Assembly (NCBI GenBank): GCA_944322325.1
Contig: CALUOQ010000004.1
Location: 62,001 to 126,000 of the forward strand
From: an uncultured Alloprevotella sp.
GTDB taxonomy: Bacteria > Bacteroidota > Bacteroidia > Bacteroidales > Bacteroidaceae
Direction of reading: 5' to 3'
DNA length: 64,000 nt
Part shown: piece after piece, positions 1-8,619 of the stretch
Layout of the letters: the number at the start of each line of letters is the position of its first letter
How positions within the stretch are numbered: position 1 is the stretch's first letter
Translations under genes and position numbers: made by a program
The notes under the pieces: model-generated
What the model was told of the DNA's origin: nothing
The model's input: the letters and a program-made list of their open reading frames with translations, nothing else
Database searches by the model: none

Positions 1-141
1 CGACAAACCGACCCCTGGCAGCTCCGCCACGTCGCCGCCGACTGCCCCGACGTGGTTCACACGCTGGTGCAGCAACTCAAGGACTGGCTTCGGCGTACGG
101 ACGACCCTTTCGTCCGTTGGTTGGAAGCGGAAGAAAATTGA
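1..141 (+). CDS. Sulfatase-like protein, C-terminal end (partial)
   Basis: Only the last 46 codons are present, open from base 1 to a TGA at 139-141. The tail contains DPWQLRHVA, then an L..L..WL helix and TDDPF. This is how many arylsulfatase-family proteins end: a 'D P x x L x N L A' strand followed by a helix with a WL pair. Catalytic residues lie outside the window, so the substrate cannot be judged. Such enzymes in gut Bacteroidota often act on host or plant glycans, and a GH89 glycosidase lies 13 kb away, but no direct link is visible. The family call rests on a short tail and is moderate. Confidence 0.5.
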   Translation, partial: RQTDPWQLRHVAADCPDVVHTLVQQLKDWLRRTDDPFVRWLEAEEN

Positions 142-245
142 CCCACGCTACGCTTATTTTTCCGGGTGTAGCTATCCGCTCCGTTTGCACTTTGCGGGCG
201 TGCCTTACGACTGCCGTACATTGCTTCCGGTCTGAGGCCGTTTTT

Positions 246-350
246 ACACGTACTACGACGGGAAAAACAAGTACTACGACAGTTTTTACAAGTACTACGA
301 TAGAAATTTCTATCGCTACGACAGGATTTTCGGGGACTACACTTGTTTTT
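246..350 (+). repeat. 21-nt repeat array, locus 1 (five units)
   Basis: Five units of exactly 21 nt lie end to end: 246-266, 267-287, 288-308, 309-329 and 330-350. Units 1-3 begin ACACGTACTACG or ACAAGTACTACG; unit 5 ends in ACTACACTTGTTTTT, the inverted form. The junction of units 3 and 4 forms the perfect 18-nt palindrome CGATAGAAATTTCTATCG. The array follows the sulfatase stop codon and precedes the lptD-like promoter. It belongs to the same family as seven other loci in the window. Confidence 0.85.
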
Positions 351-452
351 CCCGCCACGCCCCCGCGGGTCACGCCGCACGTACCGCGCTTTTCGTCCGC
401 GCTCCTGAAAGTTAAAAGACCTGCCGTGCGCGGCTGGCACGGAGAATTTGCG

Positions 453-460
453 TATTTTTG
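453..460 (+). promoter_or_regulatory. Promoter -7 box for the lptD-like gene
   Basis: TATTTTTG fits the Bacteroidota -7 consensus TAnnTTTG. A TTTG -33 box at the usual spacing is not evident. The box overlaps an upstream TTG codon at 458, which argues that translation starts downstream at 488. Confidence 0.45.
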
Positions 461-487
461 CCCCTGTTTCGAGAAAAAGAAGACCTG

Positions 488-3394
488 TTGAAAGCTAAGA
501 TACTCCTTCTTCTTTCGGTTTTTGCTCTGCTGTGCTACGCCTCACGTCGCCCCTCGTTCCATGGCCCGACGGCCTTGGCGGGCGCGAGCGCGACGTCGTT
601 GCCGGCATCGGCTTTCGACAGCCTTTCCCCCGCTTCCGTCCCCGACAGCGCCCGTGCGGACAGCGCGCCTGCCGCGGTGCGCGCAGCCCTTGGCGACTCG
701 CTGCTTCCCCTGCCCGACTCGCTCCGGACGCATTCCGACTCGTTGCGCCTACCCCTCGACTCGCTGCGGGCAATGGTCGACACGCTGGCCGCCGACAGCC
801 TGCTGGCCGACTCCCTGACCGCCGACAGTGCCACTGAGAAAAGCTCCGGCATTACCGACCCCATTCACTACGAGGCGCAGGACTCCCTCGTCTACGACGC
901 CGGGACCGGATTGGCCTGGCTCTACGGTAGCAGCAAGGTGGACTATCAGGACATGAAGCTCGACGCCGCCCAGATTGCCATCGACCTCGACAGCAGTCTG
1001 GTTCACGCGCAGGGCGTGGCCGACACGGCGGGCGTACTCGACGGAAAGCCCGTTTACGTGCAAGGCAGCGACACCTACGAGAGCGAGAAGATGAGCTTCA
1101 ACTTCAAGACCAAGAAGGGATACATCAACAACGTGGCCACCACTCAGGGCAACGGCTACCTGCAGAGCGAGGACTCGAAGCGCACCTCGGACGGCACCCT
1201 CTACCTGCGTCATGCCAAGTACACCACCTGCGACGCCGAGCATCCCCACTTCTATCTCGCCCTGTCGAGCGCGAAAGTCTATCCAGGCAAGGAGGTCATC
1301 TTCGGTCCGGCCCACCTGGTCGTGCAGGACGTCCCCTTGCCGCTGGCCATACCGTACGGATTCTTCCCCTTTAGCAAGAAGTATTCCAGCGGTATCGTCA
1401 TGCCCAAGTACGGCGACGAGACGTCGCGCGGATTCTACCTGCGCGACGGCGGCTACTATTTTGCCCTGAGCGACTACTTCGACCTGACCCTTTTGGGCGA
1501 GATTTACACCAAGGGCTCCTGGGGCGTGAGCGCCGAGACCAACTACAACAAGCGGTATCGCTTCTCGGGCAACTTCTACTTCAGCTACCTCAACACGGTG
1601 GTCGGCGAACGCAACATGCCGGACTACTCCGTGACGAAGAGCATGAAGATTCAGTGGACGCACCGGCAGGACGCCAAGGCGCTGCCCAACTCCTCGTTCT
1701 CGGCCCGCGTCAATTTCGCCTCCGAGAGCTACGAGCGAAACAATCTGGAGAGCATGTACAACCCCCTCTCCTACACCCAGAGCACCCGCGCCAGTTCCGT
1801 GAGCTACTCGCGCACCTTCCCCAACATCGGGCTCACCATCGCCGCCTCGGGTAACCTGTCGCAGAACATGCGCAACAGCTCCGTGGCCGTCACCCTGCCC
1901 GACCTGAGCATCTCGCTCAGCCGCTTTTACCCCTTCAAGCGCCGCAAGGCCGCCGGCCGCGAACGCTGGTACGAGAAGATTGCCGTCTCGTACACCGGAC
2001 AGCTCACCAACAGCATCACGACCAAGGAGAGCGAACTTTTCCACTCCAACCTGATTCGCGACTGGCGCAACGGTATGCAGCACAACATTCCTATCAGCGC
2101 CAACTTCACCATCCTGAAGTACATCAACCTCACTCCGAGCTTCACGTTCAACGACTATATGTACACCAACAAGGTCATGCAGTCGTGGGACGACGAGCGC
2201 CAGCAGGTAAAGCGCGACACGGTTTACGGCTTCTACAACCTGTACGACTGGCGCGCCAGCCTGGCGGCCAACACCACCCTTTACGGTTTCTACACCCCCT
2301 CGCCGAAACTCTTCGGCGGCAAGATCATCGCCGTGCGCCACGTCCTGAAACCCAGCGTCTCCTTCAACTATTCGCCGGACTTCACCTCCTCGCGCTACGG
2401 CTACGTGGACAGCTACGTGCGCACCGACCCCGACGGTACGGTCAGCACCGTCAGCTATTCGCCCTACCAGAACGCCGTCTTCGGTTACCCCAGCAGCACA
2501 CTGTCGGGCAGCGTGACGATGTCACTGTCGAACAACGTCGAGATGAAGGTAAGGAGCGATCGCGACTCGACCGGCGAGCGGAAAATCAGCCTCATCGACG
2601 AACTATCGGGAAGCCTTTCCTACAACTTCGCGGACAAGGTCCGCCCATGGAGCGACCTCAATATGAACGTCCGGCTCAAGCTCTCGAAGAGCTACACCTT
2701 CTCCCTGAACGCCCGCTTCGCCACTTATGCCTACGAGTTCGACGAAAAGGGCAACGTCGTCACCGGCAACCGCACGGAGTGGAGCTACGGACGGTTCGGC
2801 CGCTTCCAGGGCATGTCGCAGAACCTCTCCTATACGTTCAACAACGAGACTTTCCGCAAACTCTTCAGCAAAAAGGAGCGCCAGTCCGACGAGGAGGACG
2901 AGGAGAGCACCGACGCGGAAACCGATCTCGAAGACGCCAACGTCGACCCCGACCTGCGCGAAAGCCAGAAAGGCGACACCTCGAAAGAGGCGGCTACGGT
3001 CGACGACGACGGCTACCTGAAGTTCACCATGCCCTGGGCCCTGACCGTTTCCTACGGTATCTCGATGCGCGAGGACCAGAGTCGGAAAATCAACCCCAAG
3101 CGTATGCGTTACCCGTACTCCTTCACGCAGTCGCTCAACTTCTCGGGTTATCTGCGCATCGCCGAGGGATGGAACATCACCTTCTCTTCGGGTTACGACT
3201 TCAACTATCATGAACTCTCGATGACCACGGCTTCGCTCCAGCGCGACCTCCACTGTTTCTCGATGTCGTGTTCCGTTGTGCTGCGCCCCTACTCTTCGTT
3301 CAACTTCACTTTCCAGGCCAAGGCCTCCGAGCTTGCCGACGCCCTGAAGTGGGACAAGCGCAGCTCATACAGCTCCAACATCGAGTGGTACTGA
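488..3394 (+). CDS. lptD: LptD/OstA-like outer-membrane LPS assembly protein
   Basis: Predicted 968-residue outer-membrane protein that would insert lipopolysaccharide into the outer leaflet, fed by the Lpt bridge. The N-terminus has a basic start and a long Leu/Val core typical of a signal peptide. A Ser/Asp-rich linker follows, then an OstA-like jelly-roll (about residues 120-250, with repeated short strands such as WLYGSSKVDY), then a long beta-barrel of alternating aromatic strands ending in a terminal aromatic residue (EWY). The motif YGFFPFSKKYSSGIVMP is characteristic of LptD-like proteins of Bacteroidota, which are larger than those of Proteobacteria. A Glu/Asp-rich insert lies near residues 800-830. 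I chose the TTG at 488 because the frame's earlier TTG at 458 sits inside the promoter box. An alternative reading is another OstA-family barrel. Confidence 0.8.
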   Translation: MKAKILLLLSVFALLCYASRRPSFHGPTALAGASATSLPASAFDSLSPASVPDSARADSAPAAVRAALGDSLLPLPDSLRTHSDSLRLPLDSLRAMVDTLAADSLLADSLTADSATEKSSGITDPIHYEAQDSLVYDAGTGLAWLYGSSKVDYQDMKLDAAQIAIDLDSSLVHAQGVADTAGVLDGKPVYVQGSDTYESEKMSFNFKTKKGYINNVATTQGNGYLQSEDSKRTSDGTLYLRHAKYTTCDAEHPHFYLALSSAKVYPGKEVIFGPAHLVVQDVPLPLAIPYGFFPFSKKYSSGIVMPKYGDETSRGFYLRDGGYYFALSDYFDLTLLGEIYTKGSWGVSAETNYNKRYRFSGNFYFSYLNTVVGERNMPDYSVTKSMKIQWTHRQDAKALPNSSFSARVNFASESYERNNLESMYNPLSYTQSTRASSVSYSRTFPNIGLTIAASGNLSQNMRNSSVAVTLPDLSISLSRFYPFKRRKAAGRERWYEKIAVSYTGQLTNSITTKESELFHSNLIRDWRNGMQHNIPISANFTILKYINLTPSFTFNDYMYTNKVMQSWDDERQQVKRDTVYGFYNLYDWRASLAANTTLYGFYTPSPKLFGGKIIAVRHVLKPSVSFNYSPDFTSSRYGYVDSYVRTDPDGTVSTVSYSPYQNAVFGYPSSTLSGSVTMSLSNNVEMKVRSDRDSTGERKISLIDELSGSLSYNFADKVRPWSDLNMNVRLKLSKSYTFSLNARFATYAYEFDEKGNVVTGNRTEWSYGRFGRFQGMSQNLSYTFNNETFRKLFSKKERQSDEEDEESTDAETDLEDANVDPDLRESQKGDTSKEAATVDDDGYLKFTMPWALTVSYGISMREDQSRKINPKRMRYPYSFTQSLNFSGYLRIAEGWNITFSSGYDFNYHELSMTTASLQRDLHCFSMSCSVVLRPYSSFNFTFQAKASELADALKWDKRSSYSSNIEWY

Positions 3395-3422
3395 CCCAAA
3401 CATTCACCTCAAAGATATCGCA

Positions 3423-4106
3423 ATGATGAAGACACGGTTTCCCGGCGTGGCCAGCGCCCTGCTTCTGGCCCTGAGTTTTGCCGCCTGCGACGACGCCGGC
3501 TACGAGCGCCACGGCACTAATTTCGTGGACGTTTCTCCCTACGGTATGCATTTTTATGCCGACCAGACGGCCGATTCCTGTGGTCTCGAGTCCTACGACT
3601 CCTGGACTGCTGAAAGCTCGGCGCCCGATTGGCTTTCGCTCTCGCCTGCCAGTCTTGACGTACCGGCCGGATATGTATCGACGGACTGGGTCTATGTACA
3701 CGCTACGCCCAACACGACAGGCCAGTACCGCGAGGGGCTCATCACGGTCAGGGGGTATCACGAGGCCAGCCTCCATGTGCAGCAGGAGGCCTACCTGAAT
3801 ATCGCCCGTCCCATGAGTACGACGACCGAAGGCACTTCCATTCCCGCCTTCCGCCTTGAGCTGAAGCCCGAAGCCGCAGCCGACAGCGTCATCTTCACCG
3901 TATATTCCGACGACGTCACCCTCAGCAGTTCCGAAGACTGGGTAACGCCCAAGGACAGCAGTTTCACGGCCGGCCAACACATCGTTTACCTCGACTTCTC
4001 GCCCAACTTGGGCCCCGACGTCCGCCGGGCCACGCTGACCCTGACTTCGGCCGGCGTCACGACGCCTATCGAACTTTCGCAGGAAGTAAAGGTCGACGAA
4101 GAGTAA
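3423..4106 (+). CDS. BACON-like domain lipoprotein
   Basis: Predicted 227-residue surface or periplasmic lipoprotein. The signal peptide ends in SFAAC, a lipobox with the acylated Cys near residue 21. The body reads as two Ig-like beta-sandwich repeats. Each has a W-containing strand (SAPDWLSLSP and SEDWVTP) and later a 'G x x x T x T L T' strand, the pattern of BACON or related all-beta domains that often bind carbohydrate or mucin. It starts 28 nt after the LptD-like gene and may be cotranscribed. ATG is at 3423 with a second ATG immediately after it. A perfect 20-bp inverted repeat follows the stop. The specific ligand is unknown. Confidence 0.6.
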   Translation: MMKTRFPGVASALLLALSFAACDDAGYERHGTNFVDVSPYGMHFYADQTADSCGLESYDSWTAESSAPDWLSLSPASLDVPAGYVSTDWVYVHATPNTTGQYREGLITVRGYHEASLHVQQEAYLNIARPMSTTTEGTSIPAFRLELKPEAAADSVIFTVYSDDVTLSSSEDWVTPKDSSFTAGQHIVYLDFSPNLGPDVRRATLTLTSAGVTTPIELSQEVKVDEE

Positions 4107-4120
4107 ATCCCTGAACCTAC

Positions 4121-4174
4121 TCCGGCTCACTGCTCCCGTCCTTTTCATGAGCTTGACGGGAGCAGTGAGCCGGA
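4121..4174. terminator. 20-bp inverted repeat after the BACON-like gene
   Basis: Arms 4121-4140 and 4155-4174 are perfectly complementary (20 bp, beginning TCCGGCTCACTG) with a 14-nt loop. There is no T-run on either strand, so it is a stable hairpin and only a possible terminator. An in-frame ATG at 4147 of the next gene lies in the loop, which makes it a poor start codon. Confidence 0.5.
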
Positions 4175-4200
4175 ATACAATATGGAGTCCCCAGGCTCCG

Positions 4201-5172
4201 ATGATGGCCAACGCAATGTCCTACGTCCGTCCCCGCCAACCCGAGCTCGATTTCATAAAGGGCGTCATGATTGTCCTTGTCGTGGTGTTCCACCTCGGCT
4301 ACATCGGCGACCTTTATCCTACGGCCAAGGCTCTCGTCTATACGTTCCACATGCCTACGTTCCTGCTGCTTTCGGGTTACCTGCTCCACACACAGCGCCC
4401 CGCAGCGGCATTCGGACGCAAGTTGCTGTGGATTTTTGTGCCCTACGCCGTTATGGAGTCGGCCTACGTGGTGGCTTCGGCCATCATGCCGGTGCGCGAA
4501 CGGGTCGACAACCTTTCGCTCCTTCTGCTCGTCGACAAGAATTTGCTCCACCCCCTTGGCCCTTACTGGTACCTCCATACGCTGATGCTCTGTAGTCTGA
4601 CGTGCTACGTGGCGGAGCGCCTGCCGCGGCGCGGACCGGGTTTCTCGGCCGGTGGCCGGCTGGTGGTAGCCGGGCTGCTGCTTTGGGAACTCTCGCGGCT
4701 GGGTCTGGTCAATGCGGCCAATGCGTTCTGGTTTCTGGGAGGGGCGGCAGTCCGGATGGGCGGCTTGCGGCTCTCCGATACCTTTTTCCCCGCGTGGCTG
4801 GCGATTGTTCCCGTGGCGCTGATGGCTACGGAACCCGCTTTCTTTGACCGGGCCACACTGCCCGGCGTAGTGCTGACACTTTGCGTGCTTTCGTTCCTGA
4901 CGGCGCTGTGGCGGCGCTGGGGCAGCCGGGCGCCGTGGCGCGGTGTCAGCTACTTGGGGCGCAATACGCTCGTCGTCTTTCTGTTTTCGCCCATATTCAC
5001 CATGGCCATGAAGCAACTGCTGCCTCTTTTCCGCTTTGACGCCACAGGGCTGGCCTATCTGGTCTGCGCCACTGCCGTAGCCGTGGCCGGCAGCCTCGGC
5101 GTGGCCGCAGCGATGGACCGCACCGGCCTGTCACGCTACCTCTTTGGCCGACAGCGCGTGCTCAACGGCTGA
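4201..5172 (+). CDS. Acyltransferase-3 family membrane protein
   Basis: Multi-pass inner-membrane protein of about 323 residues, rich in Leu/Val/Ala segments (about ten predicted helices). The N-terminus has the signature of acyltransferase family 3 (OafA/YrhL type): LDFIKGVMIVLVVVFH with the conserved His in the first helix, then YTFHMPTFLLLSGYL. Such enzymes transfer acetyl or other acyl groups from the cytoplasm onto sugars of surface polysaccharide or other acceptors. I start at ATG 4201 rather than 4147, because 4147 lies inside a hairpin loop and the intervening residues are not hydrophobic; ATGs at 4204 and 4216 are also possible. It is the last plus-strand gene before the convergent tat operon. 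The acceptor is unknown. Confidence 0.7.
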   Translation: MMANAMSYVRPRQPELDFIKGVMIVLVVVFHLGYIGDLYPTAKALVYTFHMPTFLLLSGYLLHTQRPAAAFGRKLLWIFVPYAVMESAYVVASAIMPVRERVDNLSLLLLVDKNLLHPLGPYWYLHTLMLCSLTCYVAERLPRRGPGFSAGGRLVVAGLLLWELSRLGLVNAANAFWFLGGAAVRMGGLRLSDTFFPAWLAIVPVALMATEPAFFDRATLPGVVLTLCVLSFLTALWRRWGSRAPWRGVSYLGRNTLVVFLFSPIFTMAMKQLLPLFRFDATGLAYLVCATAVAVAGSLGVAAAMDRTGLSRYLFGRQRVLNG

Positions 5173-5229
5173 GCTTTCTGTAACCGGAAGCCTGTTTCCC
5201 GAATCTTACCTTGTGAAAAAAAGGACCGC

Positions 5230-6069
5230 TCAGCGCTTCGCTTTGACCGTGAGGCGTACGAGCACGATGCTCGCCTCATAAAGCAGCCAGATGGGCAGCG
5301 CCACGAGCGTCAGGGTCAGCACGTCCGACGTCGGGGTGATGATGGCTGCCACTACGAGAATGACGACCACGGCGTGCTTGCGGTAACGCTGCATCTTGGC
5401 CGCCGTGAGCACACCTACGCGCGCCAGCAGCCAGCAAACCACGGGCACTTCAAACACTGCCCCCATGGCCAGGGACATAGACAACAAGGTGTCCATGTAC
5501 GACGACAAGCTGATGAGGTTCTCCACTTCCTGGCTCACCTGGTAGGTGCCGAGAAAGCGGAACGTCAGGGGAAAAATAAGAAAGTAGTTCACGGCGATGC
5601 CTACGAGGAACAAGGCGTACCCGCTGCCGACCACGCCGACCGTATATTTGCGTTCCTCGGCGTAAAGTGCCGGCGCCACGAAACGGAAGAGCAGATAAAT
5701 GACATAAGGCGAAGCGGCCAGCAGCCCGGCCCAAAGCGCCGTGCGCACGTGGACGGAGAACTGCGTCGCCAGGCCGGTGTTCACCAGCCTTACCGTAAGG
5801 TCGGGGACACCCTCGCCGCCGACCAGCGCACTGGCCTCAGCCAGCAGCCGATAGGTGACAAAGCCGCTCTTGCTCGGCGCCAGGACCGCGTCGAACAGGG
5901 CTTCCTTAAAGAGGAAAGCCACGACGGCACAAGCCGCCGTGGCAATGAGCATCCGCACAATCGAGCCGCGCAGCACGTCCAAGTGCTCCCAGAACGTCAT
6001 GTCCGCCGCCTGCGGTTCGCCGTGCGTAGGGTCAGTGTTTTTCCCCATCGGTCGGGGTTTTCTTGACAT
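5230..6069 (-). CDS. tatC: Sec-independent protein translocase TatC
   Basis: Receptor and core of the twin-arginine translocase, which exports folded cofactor-containing proteins. The 279-residue protein has six hydrophobic segments. It has the N-terminal FWEHLDVLR motif with the Glu needed for signal-peptide binding, the central PALYAEER segment before helix 3, and the late [10 protein letters not shown] motif before the last helices. Its start overlaps tatA by 38 nt from the ATG at 6069; an ATG at 6048 would shorten this overlap. It is the last gene of an operon that also encodes two proteins with twin-arginine motifs (the aldo/keto reductase and the polyferredoxin). No tatB is seen, so this would be a minimal TatA-TatC system. 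Confidence 0.93.
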   Translation of the reverse strand: MSRKPRPMGKNTDPTHGEPQAADMTFWEHLDVLRGSIVRMLIATAACAVVAFLFKEALFDAVLAPSKSGFVTYRLLAEASALVGGEGVPDLTVRLVNTGLATQFSVHVRTALWAGLLAASPYVIYLLFRFVAPALYAEERKYTVGVVGSGYALFLVGIAVNYFLIFPLTFRFLGTYQVSQEVENLISLSSYMDTLLSMSLAMGAVFEVPVVCWLLARVGVLTAAKMQRYRKHAVVVILVVAAIITPTSDVLTLTLVALPIWLLYEASIVLVRLTVKAKR

Positions 6070-6226
6070 CGCTGTCCTTGTCGTCGTCCGTACCGTTCAT
6101 GCCGTCCTTGAAGCTGCGCACACCTTTACCCAGCCCCTTCATGAGTTCCGGAATCTTCTTTCCTCCGAAGAAGAGCAGCACGACGAGCGCGATGAGCAGG
6201 ATTTCCTGCATACCAATACCGAACAT
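6032..6226 (-). CDS. tatA: Sec-independent protein translocase TatA
   Basis: Pore-forming subunit of the twin-arginine translocase. The 64-residue protein shows the normal TatA plan: a short N-tail, one membrane helix ([15 protein letters not shown]), the FGGKKIPEL hinge, an amphipathic helix ([13 protein letters not shown]) and a charged Asp/Lys-rich tail. It begins 3 nt after the stop of the upstream membrane protein gene and overlaps tatC, so translation is probably coupled. With no second homologue nearby it may serve both TatA and TatB roles, as in other TatAC systems. Confidence 0.93.
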   Translation of the reverse strand: MFGIGMQEILLIALVVLLFFGGKKIPELMKGLGKGVRSFKDGMNGTDDDKDSDVKKTPTDGEKH

Positions 6227-6229
6227 GGC

Positions 6230-6739
6230 TCAACGGACGATGAGGTGACGAATAAACCAGTAGCCTCCGACAACCTGAAGTGCCATGCCGGGCAATCCGA
6301 CGCGGAAATCCTGAGCCGCAGCGTAGAACGAGCCGGTCAGGGCCCACTCGCCGAACGTGCCGACCACCTGATACGTGAGCACAACGGCCAGCATGAGCGG
6401 CAGCGTCACCGTCCTGAAACGACGGGCGGCAAATCCGGCAGCGGCGGCCAGCACGACAGACTTCATCAGGATGGCCGGGAGCACCTGCGGAGCCGGCATT
6501 CCGAACAGCCAAGAGTTGAGCAACGGCGAAGCGACGGCGGTCAACAGCCCCACACGCCAGCCGTACTTGTACGCACCGATGAGGGTGAAGAAATAAATAG
6601 GCAGCCACGTCACACCGCCCTGCGGGATAAGGTGAGCCAGCTGCGGCAGCACAATGTTGCCCACGACGAAAAGGGCTGCTGCCAAGTAGGTACGCAATTC
6701 GCGGTAACCGAAAGCGTAAAGTTTGACGGTAGTTTGCAT
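6230..6739 (-). CDS. Small membrane protein resembling an ECF transporter S component
   Basis: 169-residue hydrophobic protein with about five or six membrane segments. The pattern of an early YLAAALFVVGNIVLPQLAH helix and a GVTWLPIYFFTLIGAYKYG segment recalls the substrate-binding S components of energy-coupling-factor transporters, which take up vitamins or metal ions with a shared AT module. No EcfA or EcfT genes are in the window. It lies between the DUF1893 gene (12 nt upstream) and tatA (3 nt downstream) in the same operon, which starts with redox proteins, with a TonB receptor gene farther upstream. The substrate cannot be told, and the family call is made by eye only. Confidence 0.5.
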   Translation of the reverse strand: MQTTVKLYAFGYRELRTYLAAALFVVGNIVLPQLAHLIPQGGVTWLPIYFFTLIGAYKYGWRVGLLTAVASPLLNSWLFGMPAPQVLPAILMKSVVLAAAAGFAARRFRTVTLPLMLAVVLTYQVVGTFGEWALTGSFYAAAQDFRVGLPGMALQVVGGYWFIRHLIVR

Positions 6740-6751
6740 GATGTATGTAAG

Positions 6752-7201
6752 TTAAAAAAGTTCTTCAGGGGCTACGGGCGGGTGCATCCCGGCTCGCAGT
6801 TCGGCCACGAAGCGGTCCACCTCTGCCACGAGGCGGTCCAGGTCGTCGATGTCGCGGCAACGCGATTCGAGGGGACAGAACCCCGTGTTCGTCCGGTTGC
6901 GTATGGCCGAGACGACTTGGTCGCAGTCCGTCGCGACGCCGTGCGCCTCAAGCAGCGCCAGGGCCGGGCGGCTCAGGGTGTCGGCGTAGACCGACGCGAC
7001 GCCGCCCGCCACGAGCAGGGCGGCGGCTCCCTTGCCGACCACCTTGTCGGCGACGCGGGCACCGCGCAGGAAGTCGGGCGCCTCGTGCAGCAGGTCGTAG
7101 AGGTCGGCCACGCCGCGTTGCCAACAGGTGCGCACGTCGTCGCCCTTGGCCACGACGCACGAACAGCCCTTGCGGTGGAGCAGGTCGATGAGCGCCTTCA
7201 T
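6752..7201 (-). CDS. DUF1893 family protein
   Basis: 149-residue cytoplasmic protein. The reading frame extends upstream, but the natural start is the ATG at 7201 (MKALIDLLHRKGCSC), directly after the stop of the aldo/keto reductase gene. The conserved DUF1893 block is easy to see: VVAKGDDVR, RGVADLYDLL, then VADKVVGKGAAALLVAGGV and YADTLSRPAL. Members of this family are small proteins of unknown reaction found in anaerobes. Its place between Fe-S redox proteins and a transporter-like membrane protein suggests a role tied to that operon, but nothing more specific is visible. Confidence 0.8.
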   Translation of the reverse strand: MKALIDLLHRKGCSCVVAKGDDVRTCWQRGVADLYDLLHEAPDFLRGARVADKVVGKGAAALLVAGGVASVYADTLSRPALALLEAHGVATDCDQVVSAIRNRTNTGFCPLESRCRDIDDLDRLVAEVDRFVAELRAGMHPPVAPEELF

Positions 7202-7202
7202 G

Positions 7203-8603
7203 TCAGAGGGTCTCCTGTTTGAGTTGTTCGACGTAGCGGTCGATGCGGTGCAGTTCGGCGGGAATGTCGATAGACTGCGGACAGTGGGGCACGCACTGCC
7301 GACAGCCGATGCAGTGGCTGGCCTGACGCAGCTTGGGCACGCTGCGGTCGTAGCCCACCAGGTAGGCCCGCCGCGCACGGCGGTAGCCCGGGTCCTGCGA
7401 GCTGGTGGGGATGTTGCCCTCGTTGAGGCACTTGTTGTAATGAAGCAGGATGGCGGGAATGTCAATGCCGTAAGGACACGGCATACAGTACTTGCAGTCG
7501 TTGCAGGGTATGGTGTCGAACTGCATCATCAGGCGGGCCGTCTGTTGCAGAAAGGCAAATTCCTCCTCCGTCAGGGGGCGCAGGGGCGAATAGGTCAGCA
7601 GGTTGTCCTCGAGGTGCTCCATGCGCGTCATGCCGCTCAGCACCGTCAGCACGTCGGGGAACGAGCCGGCAAAGCGGAAGGCCCACGAGGCCACGCTGCG
7701 CTCCGGGTCGCGCTGCTTGAGCTGCGCCATAACGTTGTCGGGCACGTTCGAGAGGCGCCCGCCGAGCAGGGGCTCCATGATGACGGCGGGAATGCCGCGC
7801 TTGTGAAGCTCGCCGTAAAGATACTCGGCGTTCGTGTTGCTCGGATTAATGTCCTTGGCAAACTGCCAGTCGAGGTAGTTGAGCTGGATTTGGACAAAAT
7901 CCCACTTGTACTTGTCGTGGTTCGCCAGCAGGTAGTCGAACACCTCAATGTCGCCGTGGTACGAAAAGCCGAGGTTGCGTATGCGCCCCGCGCGGCGCTC
8001 CTCGAGCAGGAAGTCGAGCATCCCGTTGTCCAGATAGCGGTCGTGGAGGTTCTGCATACCGCCCCCGCCGACCGAGTGGAGGAGGTAGTAGTCGATGTAG
8101 TCGACCTGAAGTTCCTTGAATGACTGGCGGTACATCTCCATGGAGGCTTCGCGCGAGTAGTTACCGAAGTTCGACAGCTTCGTAGCCACATAGTAACTCT
8201 CGCGGGGATAGCGGCTCAGGGCGATGCCGGTGGCGGCCTCCGAGCGTCCGCGACAGTAGGCCGGCGAGGTGTCGAAGTAGTTCACGCCGTGCTTCATGGC
8301 ATGGTCCACCATTTGGTTCACCAGTTCCTGGTCTATCTCGTCGTTGCCTTCGTCAGCGCCGCTGTCCTTTTTCGACGGCAGGCGCATCATGCCGAAGCCG
8401 AGGAGCGACACGCGGTCGCCCGTCGTCGGACTGGTGCGGTAGGTCATCCGGCCCGCCGGTTCGCCAGCGGCGGCTTGGGCGGTGTCGCCCTGTCCGGCGT
8501 TCCGTCCCGTACATGCAGCCAGCCCCGTCAGGGCAGCACCTGCTGCGCCGGCCACCTTAAGGAAGTCGCGGCGCGTAATCGGCTTTTTCGTATTCTGTTC
8601 CAT
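7203..8603 (-). CDS. Tat-exported aldo/keto reductase with C-terminal ferredoxin domain
   Basis: 466 residues. The N-terminus carries a twin-arginine signal (ITRRDFLKVAGAAGAAL) ending at a possible lipobox (LAAC), so the protein is probably exported folded and perhaps lipid-anchored. The middle (about 50-340) is an aldo/keto reductase TIM barrel, with YFDTSPAYCRGRSE giving the usual Asp and catalytic Tyr and VATKLS following. The C-terminus has two 4Fe-4S-like Cys clusters, CNDCKYCMPCPYG and CIGCRQCVPHCP. It is the second gene of the operon, 16 nt after the polyferredoxin gene, which could pass it electrons. The substrate is not evident. Confidence 0.88.
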   Translation of the reverse strand: MEQNTKKPITRRDFLKVAGAAGAALTGLAACTGRNAGQGDTAQAAAGEPAGRMTYRTSPTTGDRVSLLGFGMMRLPSKKDSGADEGNDEIDQELVNQMVDHAMKHGVNYFDTSPAYCRGRSEAATGIALSRYPRESYYVATKLSNFGNYSREASMEMYRQSFKELQVDYIDYYLLHSVGGGGMQNLHDRYLDNGMLDFLLEERRAGRIRNLGFSYHGDIEVFDYLLANHDKYKWDFVQIQLNYLDWQFAKDINPSNTNAEYLYGELHKRGIPAVIMEPLLGGRLSNVPDNVMAQLKQRDPERSVASWAFRFAGSFPDVLTVLSGMTRMEHLEDNLLTYSPLRPLTEEEFAFLQQTARLMMQFDTIPCNDCKYCMPCPYGIDIPAILLHYNKCLNEGNIPTSSQDPGYRRARRAYLVGYDRSVPKLRQASHCIGCRQCVPHCPQSIDIPAELHRIDRYVEQLKQETL

Positions 8604-8619
8604 GGCTGTTTTGCTTTAT

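Larger units (their letters stand above)
142..487. other. Intergenic region between the sulfatase tail and the lptD-like gene
   Basis: No gene is supported here. It holds the first 21-nt repeat array (246-350) and a -7 promoter box at 453-460. The 12-mer GCGGGCGTGCCT at 194-205 recurs at 51012-51023, in the right arm of a separate inverted repeat. Several open frames cross the region on both strands, but they are made of the repeat and show no protein-like composition. Confidence 0.6.

Noticed and set aside
57-440. Minus-strand open frame across repeat locus 1 (and similar ones at other loci)
   Set aside because: The frame is made of translated repeat units and has no start context or protein-like features.
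749-2341. 530-codon antisense frame within the lptD-like gene
   Set aside because: Same GC-driven shadow effect; no family features, no promoter, and it overlaps a supported gene entirely.
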